From: Mycolicibacterium sp. P9-22
Lineage (GTDB): Bacteria; Actinomycetota; Actinomycetes; Mycobacteriales; Mycobacteriaceae
NCBI RefSeq assembly: GCF_008329585.1
Contig: NZ_NPKP01000002.1
Span: 744,001 to 808,000 of the forward strand
Length of the DNA stretch: 64,000 bases
Direction of reading: 5' to 3'
The translations under genes were made by a program, and so were the position numbers. The first letter of the stretch is position 1. Every line of letters starts with the position of its first letter. Positions 28,572-37,491 of this stretch are shown here, one piece after another. The notes beneath the pieces were generated by a model. It did not search any database. It worked only from the letters and a program-made list of their open reading frames with translations, and had not been told where the DNA came from.

Positions 28572-29809
28572 ACCGCCATCCAGGTGCGGGTTTCGCTGCG
28601 GGACACCACGACACCATCGTGGATCACGATGCGGTCGGCCGGCGCGTTGGCGATCACATCGGTCACGCCGGTGCCCCGCACCGCCAGCAGCTCGGCGCGT
28701 GCACCCACCCGCGGGCCCGCAGGCGGGAGTCCGAGCACGGCCCGCGCGTCATCGGTGACCAGCGAGATCGCTACATCGGGGTCGACGTGTCCGGCGACGA
28801 CCGTCAGCATCGCGGTCTCCAGTGCGTCGCTGCGGCCGAGCGGGTTGAAGGGGTCGCGGACATTGTCGGCGCCGGCCGCCACCGGCACCCCGGCGGCGCG
28901 CAGGGCAGCGATCGGGGTGATCCCGCGCGGTGTCGCGGTGGCCATATCGCGGCCGTGGATGGACAGGTTGGTCAGCGGGTTGGCCACCACCCCAAGTTGC
29001 GCCGAAACGACCTGCGGCAGCAGCGCATCGAGTTCGGCGGCCGTCATCATGGACAGCCGGGTGCAATGGCTGGCGGTGCGGCGGCGGTCCGCAGGCCAGT
29101 CCCGCACCCGCGCGGCGTAACTCGGCAGGGTGTGGTGATCGCCGACGAGGAACTCGTCGGTGTGCAGATCCGTGCCGACGCCGCGGTCCTCGGCGACGCC
29201 GAGCAGACGATCCAGCTCGGCCAGCGGTTCCGGCGCGCTGTGCGGAGACCCTCCCACCAGGTCGGCGCCGGCATCCAGCGCGCCGTGCAGCAGTTCGACA
29301 TCCGAGTAGGCCTTGATCAGCGCCACGATCTGAATGTCCATCACATCACCGAGCTCACGGCGTACCGCGTCGACGGCGCGGATGCCGCGCAACGGGTCAT
29401 CGCCGTAAAGAACGTCGACGTGGGTGCGGACCGCCGTGGTTCCGTTGCGCAGCAACAGCAACGCCGCCGTCCGGGACCGCCGCCGGAACGACTCCTCGTC
29501 GAACCGCAGCGAACCCTCCTTCCAGGTGGCGATGGCGTGGTGCAGATCGCCGGGCGCCGGTGCCAGTTCGTCCCAGGACAGCGCCTTGTCCAGGTGGGCG
29601 TGCGGCTCGGCGGGTGCGGTCAGCAGCACGAAACCGCCGAGATCCAGTACACCGGGGGCGTCGTCGCGCGCGGCACCGGAGGCCGGCCCGACGGCGGTGA
29701 CGACGGCATGCCCGTCATCGCGTCCCAGGCTCACATCCACCATCGAGCCGTCCGTCAGTGTCGCGTTGGTCAGCGTCGACAGCTGTTGTCCCGCAATACC
29801 CATCGTCAC
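28568..29809 (-). CDS. Cytosine-deaminase-like amidohydrolase
   Basis: 413-residue member of the amidohydrolase superfamily close to cytosine deaminase/TRZ enzymes: HxH in AEPHAHLDKALSW (His 70, His 72), a third His in GTDLHTDEF, a fourth in RTASHCTRLS and the metal Asp in GADNVRDPFNPLG. It likely hydrolyses or deaminates an N-heterocycle or a cyclic amide. The start ATG 29809 overlaps the GntR stop (ATGA), so it is the last gene of a coupled minus-strand operon with importer, oxygenase and regulator. Confidence 0.85.
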   Translation of the reverse strand: MTMGIAGQQLSTLTNATLTDGSMVDVSLGRDDGHAVVTAVGPASGAARDDAPGVLDLGGFVLLTAPAEPHAHLDKALSWDELAPAPGDLHHAIATWKEGSLRFDEESFRRRSRTAALLLLRNGTTAVRTHVDVLYGDDPLRGIRAVDAVRRELGDVMDIQIVALIKAYSDVELLHGALDAGADLVGGSPHSAPEPLAELDRLLGVAEDRGVGTDLHTDEFLVGDHHTLPSYAARVRDWPADRRRTASHCTRLSMMTAAELDALLPQVVSAQLGVVANPLTNLSIHGRDMATATPRGITPIAALRAAGVPVAAGADNVRDPFNPLGRSDALETAMLTVVAGHVDPDVAISLVTDDARAVLGLPPAGPRVGARAELLAVRGTGVTDVIANAPADRIVIHDGVVVSRSETRTWMAV

Positions 29810-30450
29810 CCTCTGCGGGTCCGCACATACAGCCCGGACACATGGGCGCAGGCCGCGGCACGGGCGCCCTCGGCGTCGCCGGCCTCGATGGCCGCCACGA
29901 TGCGCTCGTGCTCACCCACCGCCAGCCGGCGGTTCAGTTCGGCGGTCCACATATCGGACCGGTAGAGGTGGGCCTGACCGTCCAGGCGCGCCAGCGCATC
30001 GCTGAGCGGCCGGTTGCGCGCGGTGTCCCGGATGAGGGTGTGGAATTCGAGGTCGAGCTTCGCGTCGCGGAACCGGTCTGCAGACTCGTCGAGCATCTCG
30101 CGTTGCACCTGAACCATTTTGCGGAGTTGTTCGACGGTGGCCCGGCTGGCGTTGAGGGTGGCGTTCTGGGCGGCCAATCCGTCGAGCACCTCCCGGACAT
30201 CGAAGACGGATTTGACCGCTTCCTCGTCCAGCAGGGTCACCCGGGCGCCGGCATTGCGGGTGTGGGTGGCCAGCCCCTCGTAGATCAACTGTTGCACCGC
30301 CTCGCGCACCGGTGTGCGACTGACGTTGAGGCGGGCGGCAAGTGCCGGCACGCTCAGTGGGCTGCCGGGCTGCAGTTCGCCGCTGAAGATCAGTTCCTGC
30401 AGCGCACTGTGCACCGACTCGGTGAGCAGCGCACCGTCCGAACTCGTCAT
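29806..30450 (-). CDS. GntR-family (FadR/FCD subgroup) transcriptional regulator
   Basis: 214 residues. The winged HTH covers LQELIFSGELQPGSPLSVPA and LAARLNVSRTPVREAVQQLI; the C-terminal helical FCD-type domain contains FDVREVLDGLAAQN and the metal/ligand residues in EFHTLIRDTARNRPL. Such regulators respond to small organic acids or pathway intermediates. It lies inside the operon it probably controls, 11 bases after the oxygenase gene, and its stop overlaps the amidohydrolase ATG. Candidate operators are in the divergent region at 33.2-33.4 kb. Confidence 0.9.
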   Translation of the reverse strand: MTSSDGALLTESVHSALQELIFSGELQPGSPLSVPALAARLNVSRTPVREAVQQLIYEGLATHTRNAGARVTLLDEEAVKSVFDVREVLDGLAAQNATLNASRATVEQLRKMVQVQREMLDESADRFRDAKLDLEFHTLIRDTARNRPLSDALARLDGQAHLYRSDMWTAELNRRLAVGEHERIVAAIEAGDAEGARAAACAHVSGLYVRTRRG

Positions 30451-30461
30451 GTGGTGCCCTC

Positions 30462-31508
30462 CTACTCGACCGCGGCGGACACCCGGGCGGCTTCCCGCAA
30501 CGCTAGCGGTGGTGCCGCGCCGGTGCGCAAACCGGCGACCTTCATCGCGATGTTCTCGGCGACGGTGATCGGCTCGTAGCCGATCTCGCCGTCGGCCACG
30601 GTGCCCGGCAGCGGCTCCAGCACCGCATCATGATTGCCGTCGAAGAAGAAGGCGGCCGACCGCCTGCGCTGGATGCGCCCGTCGGTGACCGGTGGATCGA
30701 CGCGGTGCACGGTGGACAGCCACCGGTCATTGGTCCATCGGGCCATGGCGTCTCCGAGGTTGATCAGCAGCGCGCCGTCTGCGGGCCGCACGTCGTGCCA
30801 CGTCCCGGCGCGGTCCAGCACCTGCAGGCCGGGCACCTGGTCGGCCCACAGGATGGTCAGGATGCCGAAATCGGTGTGCGCGCCCATACCTCGGAGGTCA
30901 CCGGAGAAGCGCTCGTCGCCTTCGGGGAGTGCGAAGTTGTTCATCTTCAGCACCTCGATGGAGTGGTCGATCATCGAATCGAAGTAGCCGTGCGGCAACG
31001 TCAATGCGTCGGTGACGGTGCTCATCAGGGTTCGTGCCAGCGCCTGCACCTGGCCGAAATAGCGTTGCACCTGCGGCTGGAAACCCGGCGCGGCATCGGG
31101 CCAGTTGTTCGGTGCGTAGCTGGTCTCGGGCAGATGCAGCCCGGGAAACGACGTGACCTCGGTGCCGACGGTGAAAGCCTCGTAGTAGTCGTTCATCTGA
31201 TTGGCCGAGATGCCCAGGCTCATGCTCAGCGATTCGCTCTTCGGGGGTGAGTAACCCCGATTCGTCGACGGGTCACGCCGGTAGGCGTTCTTCACCCCGA
31301 GCGGGAGCGCGAAGAACTCGTCGAGCCCCGCCGCCAGCCCGGCGACGGCGTCCGGATCGATACCGTGACCGACGATCTGGATGAAGCCGACCTCTCGGCA
31401 TGCCGTGTCGAAGGCGGCAGCCACCGCCGCGCACTCAGGGTCCGACGCGGCGTTCCCACCCGCCACGTACGGGCTGACATCCAGGACCGGAACATCGAAA
31501 CGGCTCAC
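30462..31508 (-). CDS. Isopenicillin-N-synthase-like Fe(II) oxygenase (first copy)
   Basis: 348-residue 2-oxoglutarate/Fe(II) dioxygenase-type protein. The iron ligands are His 211 and Asp 213 (GAHTDFG) and His 268 (STVHRVD); the co-substrate Arg-x-Ser is near 282-284 (RRRSAAFFF). The N-terminal DIOX_N segment FIQIVGHGID is present. GTG 31508 is chosen since it overlaps the permease stop (GTGA), indicating coupling; an in-frame ATG at 31532 is possible. The substrate is unknown, but the cluster suggests an imported N-heterocycle. A second, clearly different member lies at 34.6 kb. Confidence 0.88.
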   Translation of the reverse strand: MSRFDVPVLDVSPYVAGGNAASDPECAAVAAAFDTACREVGFIQIVGHGIDPDAVAGLAAGLDEFFALPLGVKNAYRRDPSTNRGYSPPKSESLSMSLGISANQMNDYYEAFTVGTEVTSFPGLHLPETSYAPNNWPDAAPGFQPQVQRYFGQVQALARTLMSTVTDALTLPHGYFDSMIDHSIEVLKMNNFALPEGDERFSGDLRGMGAHTDFGILTILWADQVPGLQVLDRAGTWHDVRPADGALLINLGDAMARWTNDRWLSTVHRVDPPVTDGRIQRRRSAAFFFDGNHDAVLEPLPGTVADGEIGYEPITVAENIAMKVAGLRTGAAPPLALREAARVSAAVE

Positions 31509-32392
31509 AACTGACTCCCTGACTCGTGCCAACGACCGACCGCCACCCGCGAGATCGCGCCCATCACGGCGAACACCAGCACGCCGAACACCGAGGCCAG
31601 CACGATCGCGGCGACCAGGTCCTCCGACTGCAGCCGTGCGCGATAGACGTCGAGCAGGGTGCCGATGCCGGGTTGCCCCTTCGCGAAGAACATGTCACCG
31701 ATGATCGCGCCGACCACCACCAGGCCGGCGCCGGTGCGCATGCCGGTCATGATCGCCGGGAGAGCCGCCCGCAGTTCGAGTTTCACCATCCGATCCCAGC
31801 GGGAGGCGCCCGACACGGTGAACAACTCGTGCATGCCGCGGTCCACCGACCGGATGCCGAAGTGGGTGTTGGTGATGATCGGGAACACCGCGATGAGCAT
31901 GCAGACCAGGGTTCGGGCGGCCATGCCGTATCCCATCCAGAGCCCGATCAGCGGCACGATGGCCAGAATCGGGATGACCTGGATGACAACCGCGTAGGGG
32001 TAGATGATCTTTTCCAGCCATTTCGCCTGGCACATCAGCACTCCCGTGCCGACGCCGACGACGGCGGCCACCGCAAAGCCGATGAGGGTGACCTCTGCGG
32101 TGATGGCCAGCGCATCGAGCATCGGCTTCAGGTGAGTCCAGTCCAGCAACGAATTGCGGAACACGTCGATCGGTGGCGGCAACAGGAACCGGCGGTTCGG
32201 TTCGAGGACCAGGTAACTGACTGCCGACCACAGCGCCAGCCCGAATCCCAGGGACAACAGCGGATAGAGGACGGCGCCGCTGATCTTCGCGCCGCGTCTG
32301 GGTTTGGCCACCGCCGGGGCGGATTCTGCGGTGGCGGTCCTGCGGGCCAGGAGTCTGCCCGGCACTTCCAACGCGGTGCCGAGGACCGTCAT
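31505..32392 (-). CDS. ABC importer permease, NitT/TauT (SsuC) type
   Basis: 295 residues with about six membrane helices (first near YPLLSLGFGLALWSAVSYLV) and the BPD_transp_1 coupling-loop region near DRGMHELFTVSGASRWDRM. This is the pattern of nitrate/taurine/sulfonate/pyrimidine permeases. The ATG overlaps the stop of the ATPase gene by four bases, and its own stop overlaps the oxygenase start, so all three are co-translated. The matching binding protein is encoded divergently at 33452. Confidence 0.9.
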   Translation of the reverse strand: MTVLGTALEVPGRLLARRTATAESAPAVAKPRRGAKISGAVLYPLLSLGFGLALWSAVSYLVLEPNRRFLLPPPIDVFRNSLLDWTHLKPMLDALAITAEVTLIGFAVAAVVGVGTGVLMCQAKWLEKIIYPYAVVIQVIPILAIVPLIGLWMGYGMAARTLVCMLIAVFPIITNTHFGIRSVDRGMHELFTVSGASRWDRMVKLELRAALPAIMTGMRTGAGLVVVGAIIGDMFFAKGQPGIGTLLDVYRARLQSEDLVAAIVLASVFGVLVFAVMGAISRVAVGRWHESGSQL

Positions 32393-33180
32393 GAGGCGCT
32401 CCCGTGCAGAAGTCCGGAGATCTCGGCGGTGTAATCGATGAACCGCGAGTCGAAACGCAGTTCCGGAGACCGCGGGTAGTCGAATCCCACGTCCACGATT
32501 CCGGCGATGCGGCCCGGTCGCGGTGTCATCACCACGACCCGGTTTGCCAGGTACACCGCCTCCGACACCGAGTGCGTCACGAACATCGCGGTGAAATCCC
32601 GTTCGGCGTAGAGGCGTTGCAGTTCGACCTGCATCTCCAGCCGCGTCATCTCATCCAGCGCGCCGAACGGTTCGTCAAGCAGTAGCACCTCCGGCGAGAG
32701 CGTCAGCGCACGCGCCATCGACACCCGCATCTTCATGCCGCCGGACAACGACTTGGGCAGCTGATCGGCGAACGCTTCCAAACCGACTGCCGAGATTGAT
32801 TCCGCTGCGCGTTTTTTCGTCTCGGCGCGACTGACCTTACTGAGCTCCGCGCACAGCTCGACGTTCGCCCGAACGCTGCGCCACGGCAGCAGGGTGGGTT
32901 CCTGAAAGATGAAGCCCACCGACGAGGTGCCCAGCCGTACCGATCCCGAAGTGGGCCGCTCGAGATGCGCGGCCATGCGCAGCAGCGTCGATTTGCCGCA
33001 CCCGGAAGGACCGACCACGGCGACGAACTCACCGGGCCGGATGGACAGGTCGATGCCGTCGAGCGCGACGGTGCCGGTGTCGAAACGTTTGGTGATGTCG
33101 CTGAATTCGATCTGCGCGGCGGCGAGCGCGACTCCGCCGGGCCGCTGGGCGGGTTCACGAGGGGTCCGGTCCGGTTCCAC
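32389..33180 (-). CDS. ABC importer ATPase, NitT/TauT (SsuB) type
   Basis: 263 residues from GTG 33180. Walker A is GPSGCGKSTL, the Q-loop is in FIFQEPTLLPWRSV, the signature is LSGGMKMRVSMARAL (LSGGM replaces the usual LSGGQ), Walker B LLLDEPFGALDE and the H-loop VTHSVSEAVYL. It powers the importer formed with the permease downstream and the binding protein encoded divergently. First gene of a five-gene minus-strand operon: ATPase, permease, oxygenase, GntR, amidohydrolase. Confidence 0.92.
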   Translation of the reverse strand: MEPDRTPREPAQRPGGVALAAAQIEFSDITKRFDTGTVALDGIDLSIRPGEFVAVVGPSGCGKSTLLRMAAHLERPTSGSVRLGTSSVGFIFQEPTLLPWRSVRANVELCAELSKVSRAETKKRAAESISAVGLEAFADQLPKSLSGGMKMRVSMARALTLSPEVLLLDEPFGALDEMTRLEMQVELQRLYAERDFTAMFVTHSVSEAVYLANRVVVMTPRPGRIAGIVDVGFDYPRSPELRFDSRFIDYTAEISGLLHGSAS

Positions 33181-33200
33181 TAGAACTCCCGAAGATAGGC

Positions 33201-33380
33201 ATTACATGCAGCATCTCTGCTCTTGGAATAGTTCTAGCGTCGATTACATGTATTACGTCCGCGTTTCGGGCAGTAAACCAGAGGTAAGGATTCCCGACGA
33301 AACGTCTGTAAAACATGGCCGACAGCGGCTGGCTCGCGATCGTTTACACAGCGGCAACAGTCATCATGATTGCATGTAAT
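33201..33380. promoter_or_regulatory. Divergent control region with three CATGTA-type boxes
   Basis: The 271-base gap between the two transporter operons is AT-richer than its surroundings and holds three related boxes: ATTACATGCA at 33201-33210, ATTACATGTATT at 33243-33254 (TACATGTA is a perfect palindrome) and TTGCATGTAAT at 33370-33380. They are candidate GntR operators controlling both directions. Identification of the cognate regulator is inference from location. Confidence 0.5.
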
Positions 33381-33451
33381 TGCAGGCGCCCCAACGCCGC
33401 GGTGCCACCTTCTCTTCCCGCCACGTTACCGACGAAGTCACCGAGGAACCC

Positions 33452-34633
33452 ATGAACCGATCAGCCTTATGGCGAGCGGCCGCCGTCGGCGCCGTCGCCT
33501 CCTTCACCTTCACCGCCTGTTCGTCGGCCTCCGAGCCCGCCGGCGAACCGGCCGCGTCCGAGCCGGCGGCGGCACTGGCACCGGCCCCCGAGGCGCAACA
33601 GCTGGCGGACGTCTGCCCCGCCAACGTCGGCATCCAGCTGCAGTGGCAACCGCAGTCGGACATGGGTGCGGTGTTCGGCATGCTCGGCCCCGGCTATCAG
33701 GTCGACACCGACGACAAGTCCGTCACCGGGCCGCTGGTGGCCGGCGGATTGGACACGGGCGTCGACATCACCCTGAAGTCCGGCGGCCCCGCCATCGGAT
33801 TCCAGTCGGTGCCCTCCCAGCTCTACCTGGACGACTCGCTGGTCCTGGGCATCGTGCACGGCGACATGCTGGTCGCCGCCGCCGCCGAGCAGCCGGTCGT
33901 CGGGGTCACCCCGTTGCTGAAGTACAGCCCGGCGATCCTCATGTGGGATCCGGCCACCCACCCCGACTTCAGCACCGTCGCCGACATCGGCAAGACCGAT
34001 ACCACCGTCGTGACGTCCGAGGGCCAGATCTACCCGGCCTGGCTGGTCGCCAAGGGCATGCTCAAGCAGTCGCAGATCGATCCCAGCTACGACGGTTCGC
34101 CCGCGCGCTTCGTGGGCGATCCCGCCACCGTGCAGCAGGGGTTCGCCAACTCCGAACCCTATGTCTACGAACACGACACCCCGGCGTGGAACAAGCCGGT
34201 GGGCTACGGCCTGGTCAAGGATGTCGGCTACGACATCTATGCATCGAATATGTCGGTGCGCGCCGACCGGGTCGACGAACTGGCGCCGTGCCTGAAGAAG
34301 CTGGTTCCGATCATCCAGCAGTCCGGTGTCGACTACGCCGCCGCGCCCGAGTCGGTGAACTCCGTCATCGTCGACATCATCTCCCAGGACAACACCTATT
34401 CGCCCTACACCGAAGGGGAGGCGGCCTACGGGGCGCAGACCCTGACGGACAAGGGCCTGCTGGCCGCCGAAGACGACGGGTCGTTCGGCATCTACGACAC
34501 CGCCCGGACCGCCCGAAACGTCGAGGATCTGCGCGGTGTGCTCGCCACCACCGGAAATGTCGTACCCGCCGAGCTGACCGCCGATGACCTGTTCACCAAC
34601 CAGTTCAGCGATCCCTCGATCGCGATCAACTGA
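33452..34633 (+). CDS. ABC importer substrate-binding lipoprotein
   Basis: 393 residues. The signal peptide ends in the lipobox FTAC (Cys 23), followed by an Ala/Glu/Pro-rich linker, so it is a lipid-anchored binding protein. The body (from DVCPANVGIQLQWQPQSDMG) has the two-lobe NitT/TauT-type look, including VVGVTPLLKYSPAILMW and VTSEGQIYPAWLVAKGML. The ligand is unknown. GAGGAACCC precedes the ATG. It is divergent from its ATPase and permease and 14 bases upstream of the second oxygenase gene. Confidence 0.88.
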   Translation: MNRSALWRAAAVGAVASFTFTACSSASEPAGEPAASEPAAALAPAPEAQQLADVCPANVGIQLQWQPQSDMGAVFGMLGPGYQVDTDDKSVTGPLVAGGLDTGVDITLKSGGPAIGFQSVPSQLYLDDSLVLGIVHGDMLVAAAAEQPVVGVTPLLKYSPAILMWDPATHPDFSTVADIGKTDTTVVTSEGQIYPAWLVAKGMLKQSQIDPSYDGSPARFVGDPATVQQGFANSEPYVYEHDTPAWNKPVGYGLVKDVGYDIYASNMSVRADRVDELAPCLKKLVPIIQQSGVDYAAAPESVNSVIVDIISQDNTYSPYTEGEAAYGAQTLTDKGLLAAEDDGSFGIYDTARTARNVEDLRGVLATTGNVVPAELTADDLFTNQFSDPSIAIN

Positions 34634-34647
34634 CAAGGATTCACCGC

Positions 34648-35613
34648 ATGACAGAGATGACCGAACTGCAGCGCGAACGCGCCATGGGCGCGCTGGGCAC
34701 CGAGAGCGATCGGGAGGTGCGACGGATATCGCTGGCCGACCTGGCCACCCGCCGCGATCAGATCGCCAACGAATTATGGAACGCAGCAACCGATATCGGG
34801 TTCTTCCAGATAATCGATCACGGTATCGACCTCGCCGACATACGTGCTGCGTTCGCGATGTCCGAGCGGTTCTTCGCGCTCCCCGACGAGGTCAAGGCCC
34901 GCTGGCCCAAGCGGTACAACTCGGGATGGGAGCAGCTGACCCAGATCCGGCCCTCGGTCGGGGTACCCGACCAGAAGGAGTCCTATCAGGTCACGTTGTC
35001 GAACATGGACGGATTGTGGCCCAGCGACCAGGAACTGGCGCGGTTCTCGTCGACGATCCGCGATTTCGAGCACAAGTGCTGGGCGCTGGCCATGGAACTG
35101 CTGTCCCTGTTCGCCGGCAAACTGGGTTTCGACCGGGACTTCTTCACCCGCGCGCACGACCCGTCTTCGCCGACGTATCAGAGCACGCTGCGGCTGTTGC
35201 ACTACTTCGCGCTGCCGGCGGACGCCGACCTGACCGGCGTGTGGCGGGCGGGCGCGCACACCGATTTCGACTGCCTGACACTGCTGTTCCAGCGGGATGG
35301 TCAAGGCGGCCTGCAGGTGTGCCCGGGCAAGGAACGCGACGCCCAGGAGTGGACCTCGGTGCATCCGTCGGAGGAGGCGATCACCTGCAACATCGGCGAC
35401 ATGCTGATGCGCTGGAGTGACGATCTGCTGCCGTCGAACTTCCACCGGGTCAAAAGCCCCGGCCCGGCAGATCACCGGGGCGCGCGCTACAGCATCGCCT
35501 TCTTCGCCCAGGCCAACCACGAGGTGATGATCGAGGGACCTGGCGGAAAGTACCCACCCATCAGCGCGAAAGATTATCTGCAGCAACGGATCAGCGCCAA
35601 CTTCGCGCGATAG
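34648..35613 (+). CDS. Isopenicillin-N-synthase-like Fe(II) oxygenase (second copy)
   Basis: 321 residues. Iron ligands are His 204 and Asp 206 (AGAHTDFDCL) and His 266 (SNFHRVK), with Arg 280 and Ser 282 (RYSIAFF) for the 2-oxoacid; the N-terminal FFQIIDHGID is the DIOX_N motif. It diverges in length and sequence from the first oxygenase, so the two probably act on different substrates or at successive steps. AAGGATTCACC precedes the ATG. It lies directly downstream of the substrate-binding protein. Confidence 0.88.
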   Translation: MTEMTELQRERAMGALGTESDREVRRISLADLATRRDQIANELWNAATDIGFFQIIDHGIDLADIRAAFAMSERFFALPDEVKARWPKRYNSGWEQLTQIRPSVGVPDQKESYQVTLSNMDGLWPSDQELARFSSTIRDFEHKCWALAMELLSLFAGKLGFDRDFFTRAHDPSSPTYQSTLRLLHYFALPADADLTGVWRAGAHTDFDCLTLLFQRDGQGGLQVCPGKERDAQEWTSVHPSEEAITCNIGDMLMRWSDDLLPSNFHRVKSPGPADHRGARYSIAFFAQANHEVMIEGPGGKYPPISAKDYLQQRISANFAR

Positions 35614-35627
35614 CTTACCCTCGGGGT

Positions 35628-36071
35628 ATGGAACGGGTCATGCCACCGTGGTGGCTCAAGTACGTCAACAAGGTGATGATCGGGCTGTCCAAGCTCGGGG
35701 TCGGCGGCGAGAAGGGGCCCGTAATCCTGACGGTGGTGGGCCGCAAGACGGGTAAACCGCGCTCCACTCCGGTCACCCCGATGACCGTCGACGGACAGCG
35801 TTATATCGTCGGCGGTCTACCGGGGGCGGACTGGGTGGCCAATCTGCGGGCCGCCGGGACCGCCACCGTGCATCAGGGCCGCCGGGCCCAGCAGGTGCGG
35901 ATGACCGAGGTCCCGGCCGAGCAGGCCCGCCCGCTGTTGCGGCAGTTCCCCGTGCTGGTGCCGACCGGGGTGAGCTTCATCAAGAACGCCGGTTTGGTCA
36001 CCGGACCCAACCCCGACGAGTTCGAGGCGCTGGCCGGCCGGCTACCGGTGTTCCGGTTCGACGAGGTCTGA
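35628..36071 (+). CDS. F420-dependent (DDN-like) nitroreductase-family protein
   Basis: 147 residues with the split-barrel of deazaflavin-dependent nitroreductase/DUF385 proteins: ILTVVGRKTGKPRSTPVTPM and YIVGGLPGADWVANLRAAG, the GRKTG loop being typical of F420 phosphate binding. It likely binds F420 and reduces or protects against small electrophiles; the substrate is unknown. It follows the second oxygenase by 14 bases and may be co-transcribed, but functional linkage is not shown. A hairpin follows it. Confidence 0.82.
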   Translation: MERVMPPWWLKYVNKVMIGLSKLGVGGEKGPVILTVVGRKTGKPRSTPVTPMTVDGQRYIVGGLPGADWVANLRAAGTATVHQGRRAQQVRMTEVPAEQARPLLRQFPVLVPTGVSFIKNAGLVTGPNPDEFEALAGRLPVFRFDEV

Positions 36072-36098
36072 GACCCAGCGCGGAATCGAGCCGCGATG

Positions 36099-36133
36099 GC
36101 GGGTCCGGCGGCGCGACCTTCCGCCGGACCCGC
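36099..36133. terminator. Perfect 13-base stem between convergent genes
   Basis: GCGGGTCCGGCGG (36099-36111) and CCGCCGGACCCGC (36121-36133) form a perfect 13-base stem with a nine-base loop, between the ends of the DDN-like gene and the convergent HNH gene. It can work as a terminator in both directions. No T-tract is present. Confidence 0.6.
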
Positions 36134-36183
36134 TGCGTGGGCAGCGTTCACTGTGTAGTTATCAAGGTGCGCAGAAGATTTGG

Positions 36184-37491
36184 TCAGGCAGCGGTGGGCA
36201 GGATGGTCATGGTGCGTCGAGCGTGGGAGCGCAGGTGCGCCGGTTCAGGCCCGGCCGGGTCATGCGGTGGGATGAACCAGGGGTGGCGGTCCGGGCCCAA
36301 ATAGACTTGCCAGCCGCCGTGGTGGATGGCGGTGTGGTGGTGCCGGCACAGCAGCACCCCGTTGTCCAGGCAGGTTTTGCCGCCGCAGTTCCACGCGATG
36401 ATGTGGTGGGCATCGCACCAGGACACCGGCAGCCCGCAGCCCGGGTGTGCACACCCACCGTCGCGTACCGCCAGCCCTTTTCGGATCGCCGGTGTGAAGA
36501 GTCGCTCGGCGCGTCCCACATCCAGCGGCGCCCCCTCGCTATCAACGGTCACTATCCCGACGTTGCTGTCGCAGGTGATCAATTCGGCCGTGACGGCGCT
36601 GACCGGCCCGGTGAAACCCAGAGTGTCGACCAACCCTGCCGCGGCGGGCCGGATCAGGGAGACGTGTGGCAGCACGCCCCCGGAGGCCGGGCGCCGCGAG
36701 TTCGACAGGTAGGTCCGCACCAGCTGTCCGAGGGCGTCCGAGCGGCGCTTACCGACCGATCGAGGATCCGGGAACCCGTCCGGTGCCGGGACGGGTCGGC
36801 ACAACGGATCCAATGCGGTGAGCAACTCCTCACCGGTCAGCGCGTCGACATCGAGGGTCGCCGCGACCCGCCCCTCCTCGGTGATGACCACAGTCATCTC
36901 GTTGAGGTCGGCGTTCTCCGCGACCGGGACGGTCGACTCGTCGGGCGGGTTGGTGGCGGCTTTGTCGATGGCGATTGCGCGAGCCTTCTCGGCTACCTGC
37001 GCCGGGGTGGTCTGAATCATCAACGTGGTAACCGCCTTCGCCCGGTCTACTTCGGACAGCGGGACCCTGTTGTCGATGTGGGTGACGCCTTTCCCGACGG
37101 CGTCGGCGAACTCGATGCCGACCCCAACGAGGCGCTGGGCTTGGGTCAACGCCGGCAGCGTGTGCGCCGCCCGGCCCACCCGCGCCGCCCGGTACGCGGC
37201 GCCGGGCGCCACCCCCAGGGAGGTGAGCAGGTCGGCTCCCGAGCGCAGGTGTTTGCGGGCCGGGATTCCGAGCCGCTCGGCGGCCGCGACCGCTTGGGCG
37301 ATCACATGATCGAGCAGATTGCGGGCGGTGACCGCGGCCACCAGCACCGCCAACAGCGGCGGCTCATCGAAGACCCTGCGGGGACAGTCCAACAGATCAA
37401 ACAGCCGGCGCTCGCCATCCTCACCCGGCGGCGCTACAGCAAGATCATCGATCAATGCATCGACAAAAGTGTCGAGATGGGTGGCGTCCAT
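36184..37491 (-). CDS. 13E12-repeat-type DUF222/HNH protein
   Basis: 435 residues: an N-terminal DUF222 region (ALTQAQRLVGVGIEFADAVG, RAKAVTTLMIQTTPAQVAEK) and a C-terminal HNH nuclease motif (CGLPVSWCDAHHIIAWNCGG and LLCRHHHTAIHHGGW), with Cys-x-x-Cys-type zinc residues. It belongs to the mycobacterial 13E12 (REP13E12) family, whose copies are repeated in genomes and can serve as prophage integration sites. Its biological role is not settled. It is flanked by a hairpin downstream and a 251-base gene-free stretch upstream in which I see no clear feature. Confidence 0.9.
   Translation of the reverse strand: MDATHLDTFVDALIDDLAVAPPGEDGERRLFDLLDCPRRVFDEPPLLAVLVAAVTARNLLDHVIAQAVAAAERLGIPARKHLRSGADLLTSLGVAPGAAYRAARVGRAAHTLPALTQAQRLVGVGIEFADAVGKGVTHIDNRVPLSEVDRAKAVTTLMIQTTPAQVAEKARAIAIDKAATNPPDESTVPVAENADLNEMTVVITEEGRVAATLDVDALTGEELLTALDPLCRPVPAPDGFPDPRSVGKRRSDALGQLVRTYLSNSRRPASGGVLPHVSLIRPAAAGLVDTLGFTGPVSAVTAELITCDSNVGIVTVDSEGAPLDVGRAERLFTPAIRKGLAVRDGGCAHPGCGLPVSWCDAHHIIAWNCGGKTCLDNGVLLCRHHHTAIHHGGWQVYLGPDRHPWFIPPHDPAGPEPAHLRSHARRTMTILPTAA

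Noticed and set aside
30462..35613. Reading the two IPNS-like oxygenases as beta-lactam biosynthesis
   Set aside because: No peptide synthetase or other beta-lactam gene is near; the family covers many oxygenases, and importer plus amidohydrolase suggest catabolism.
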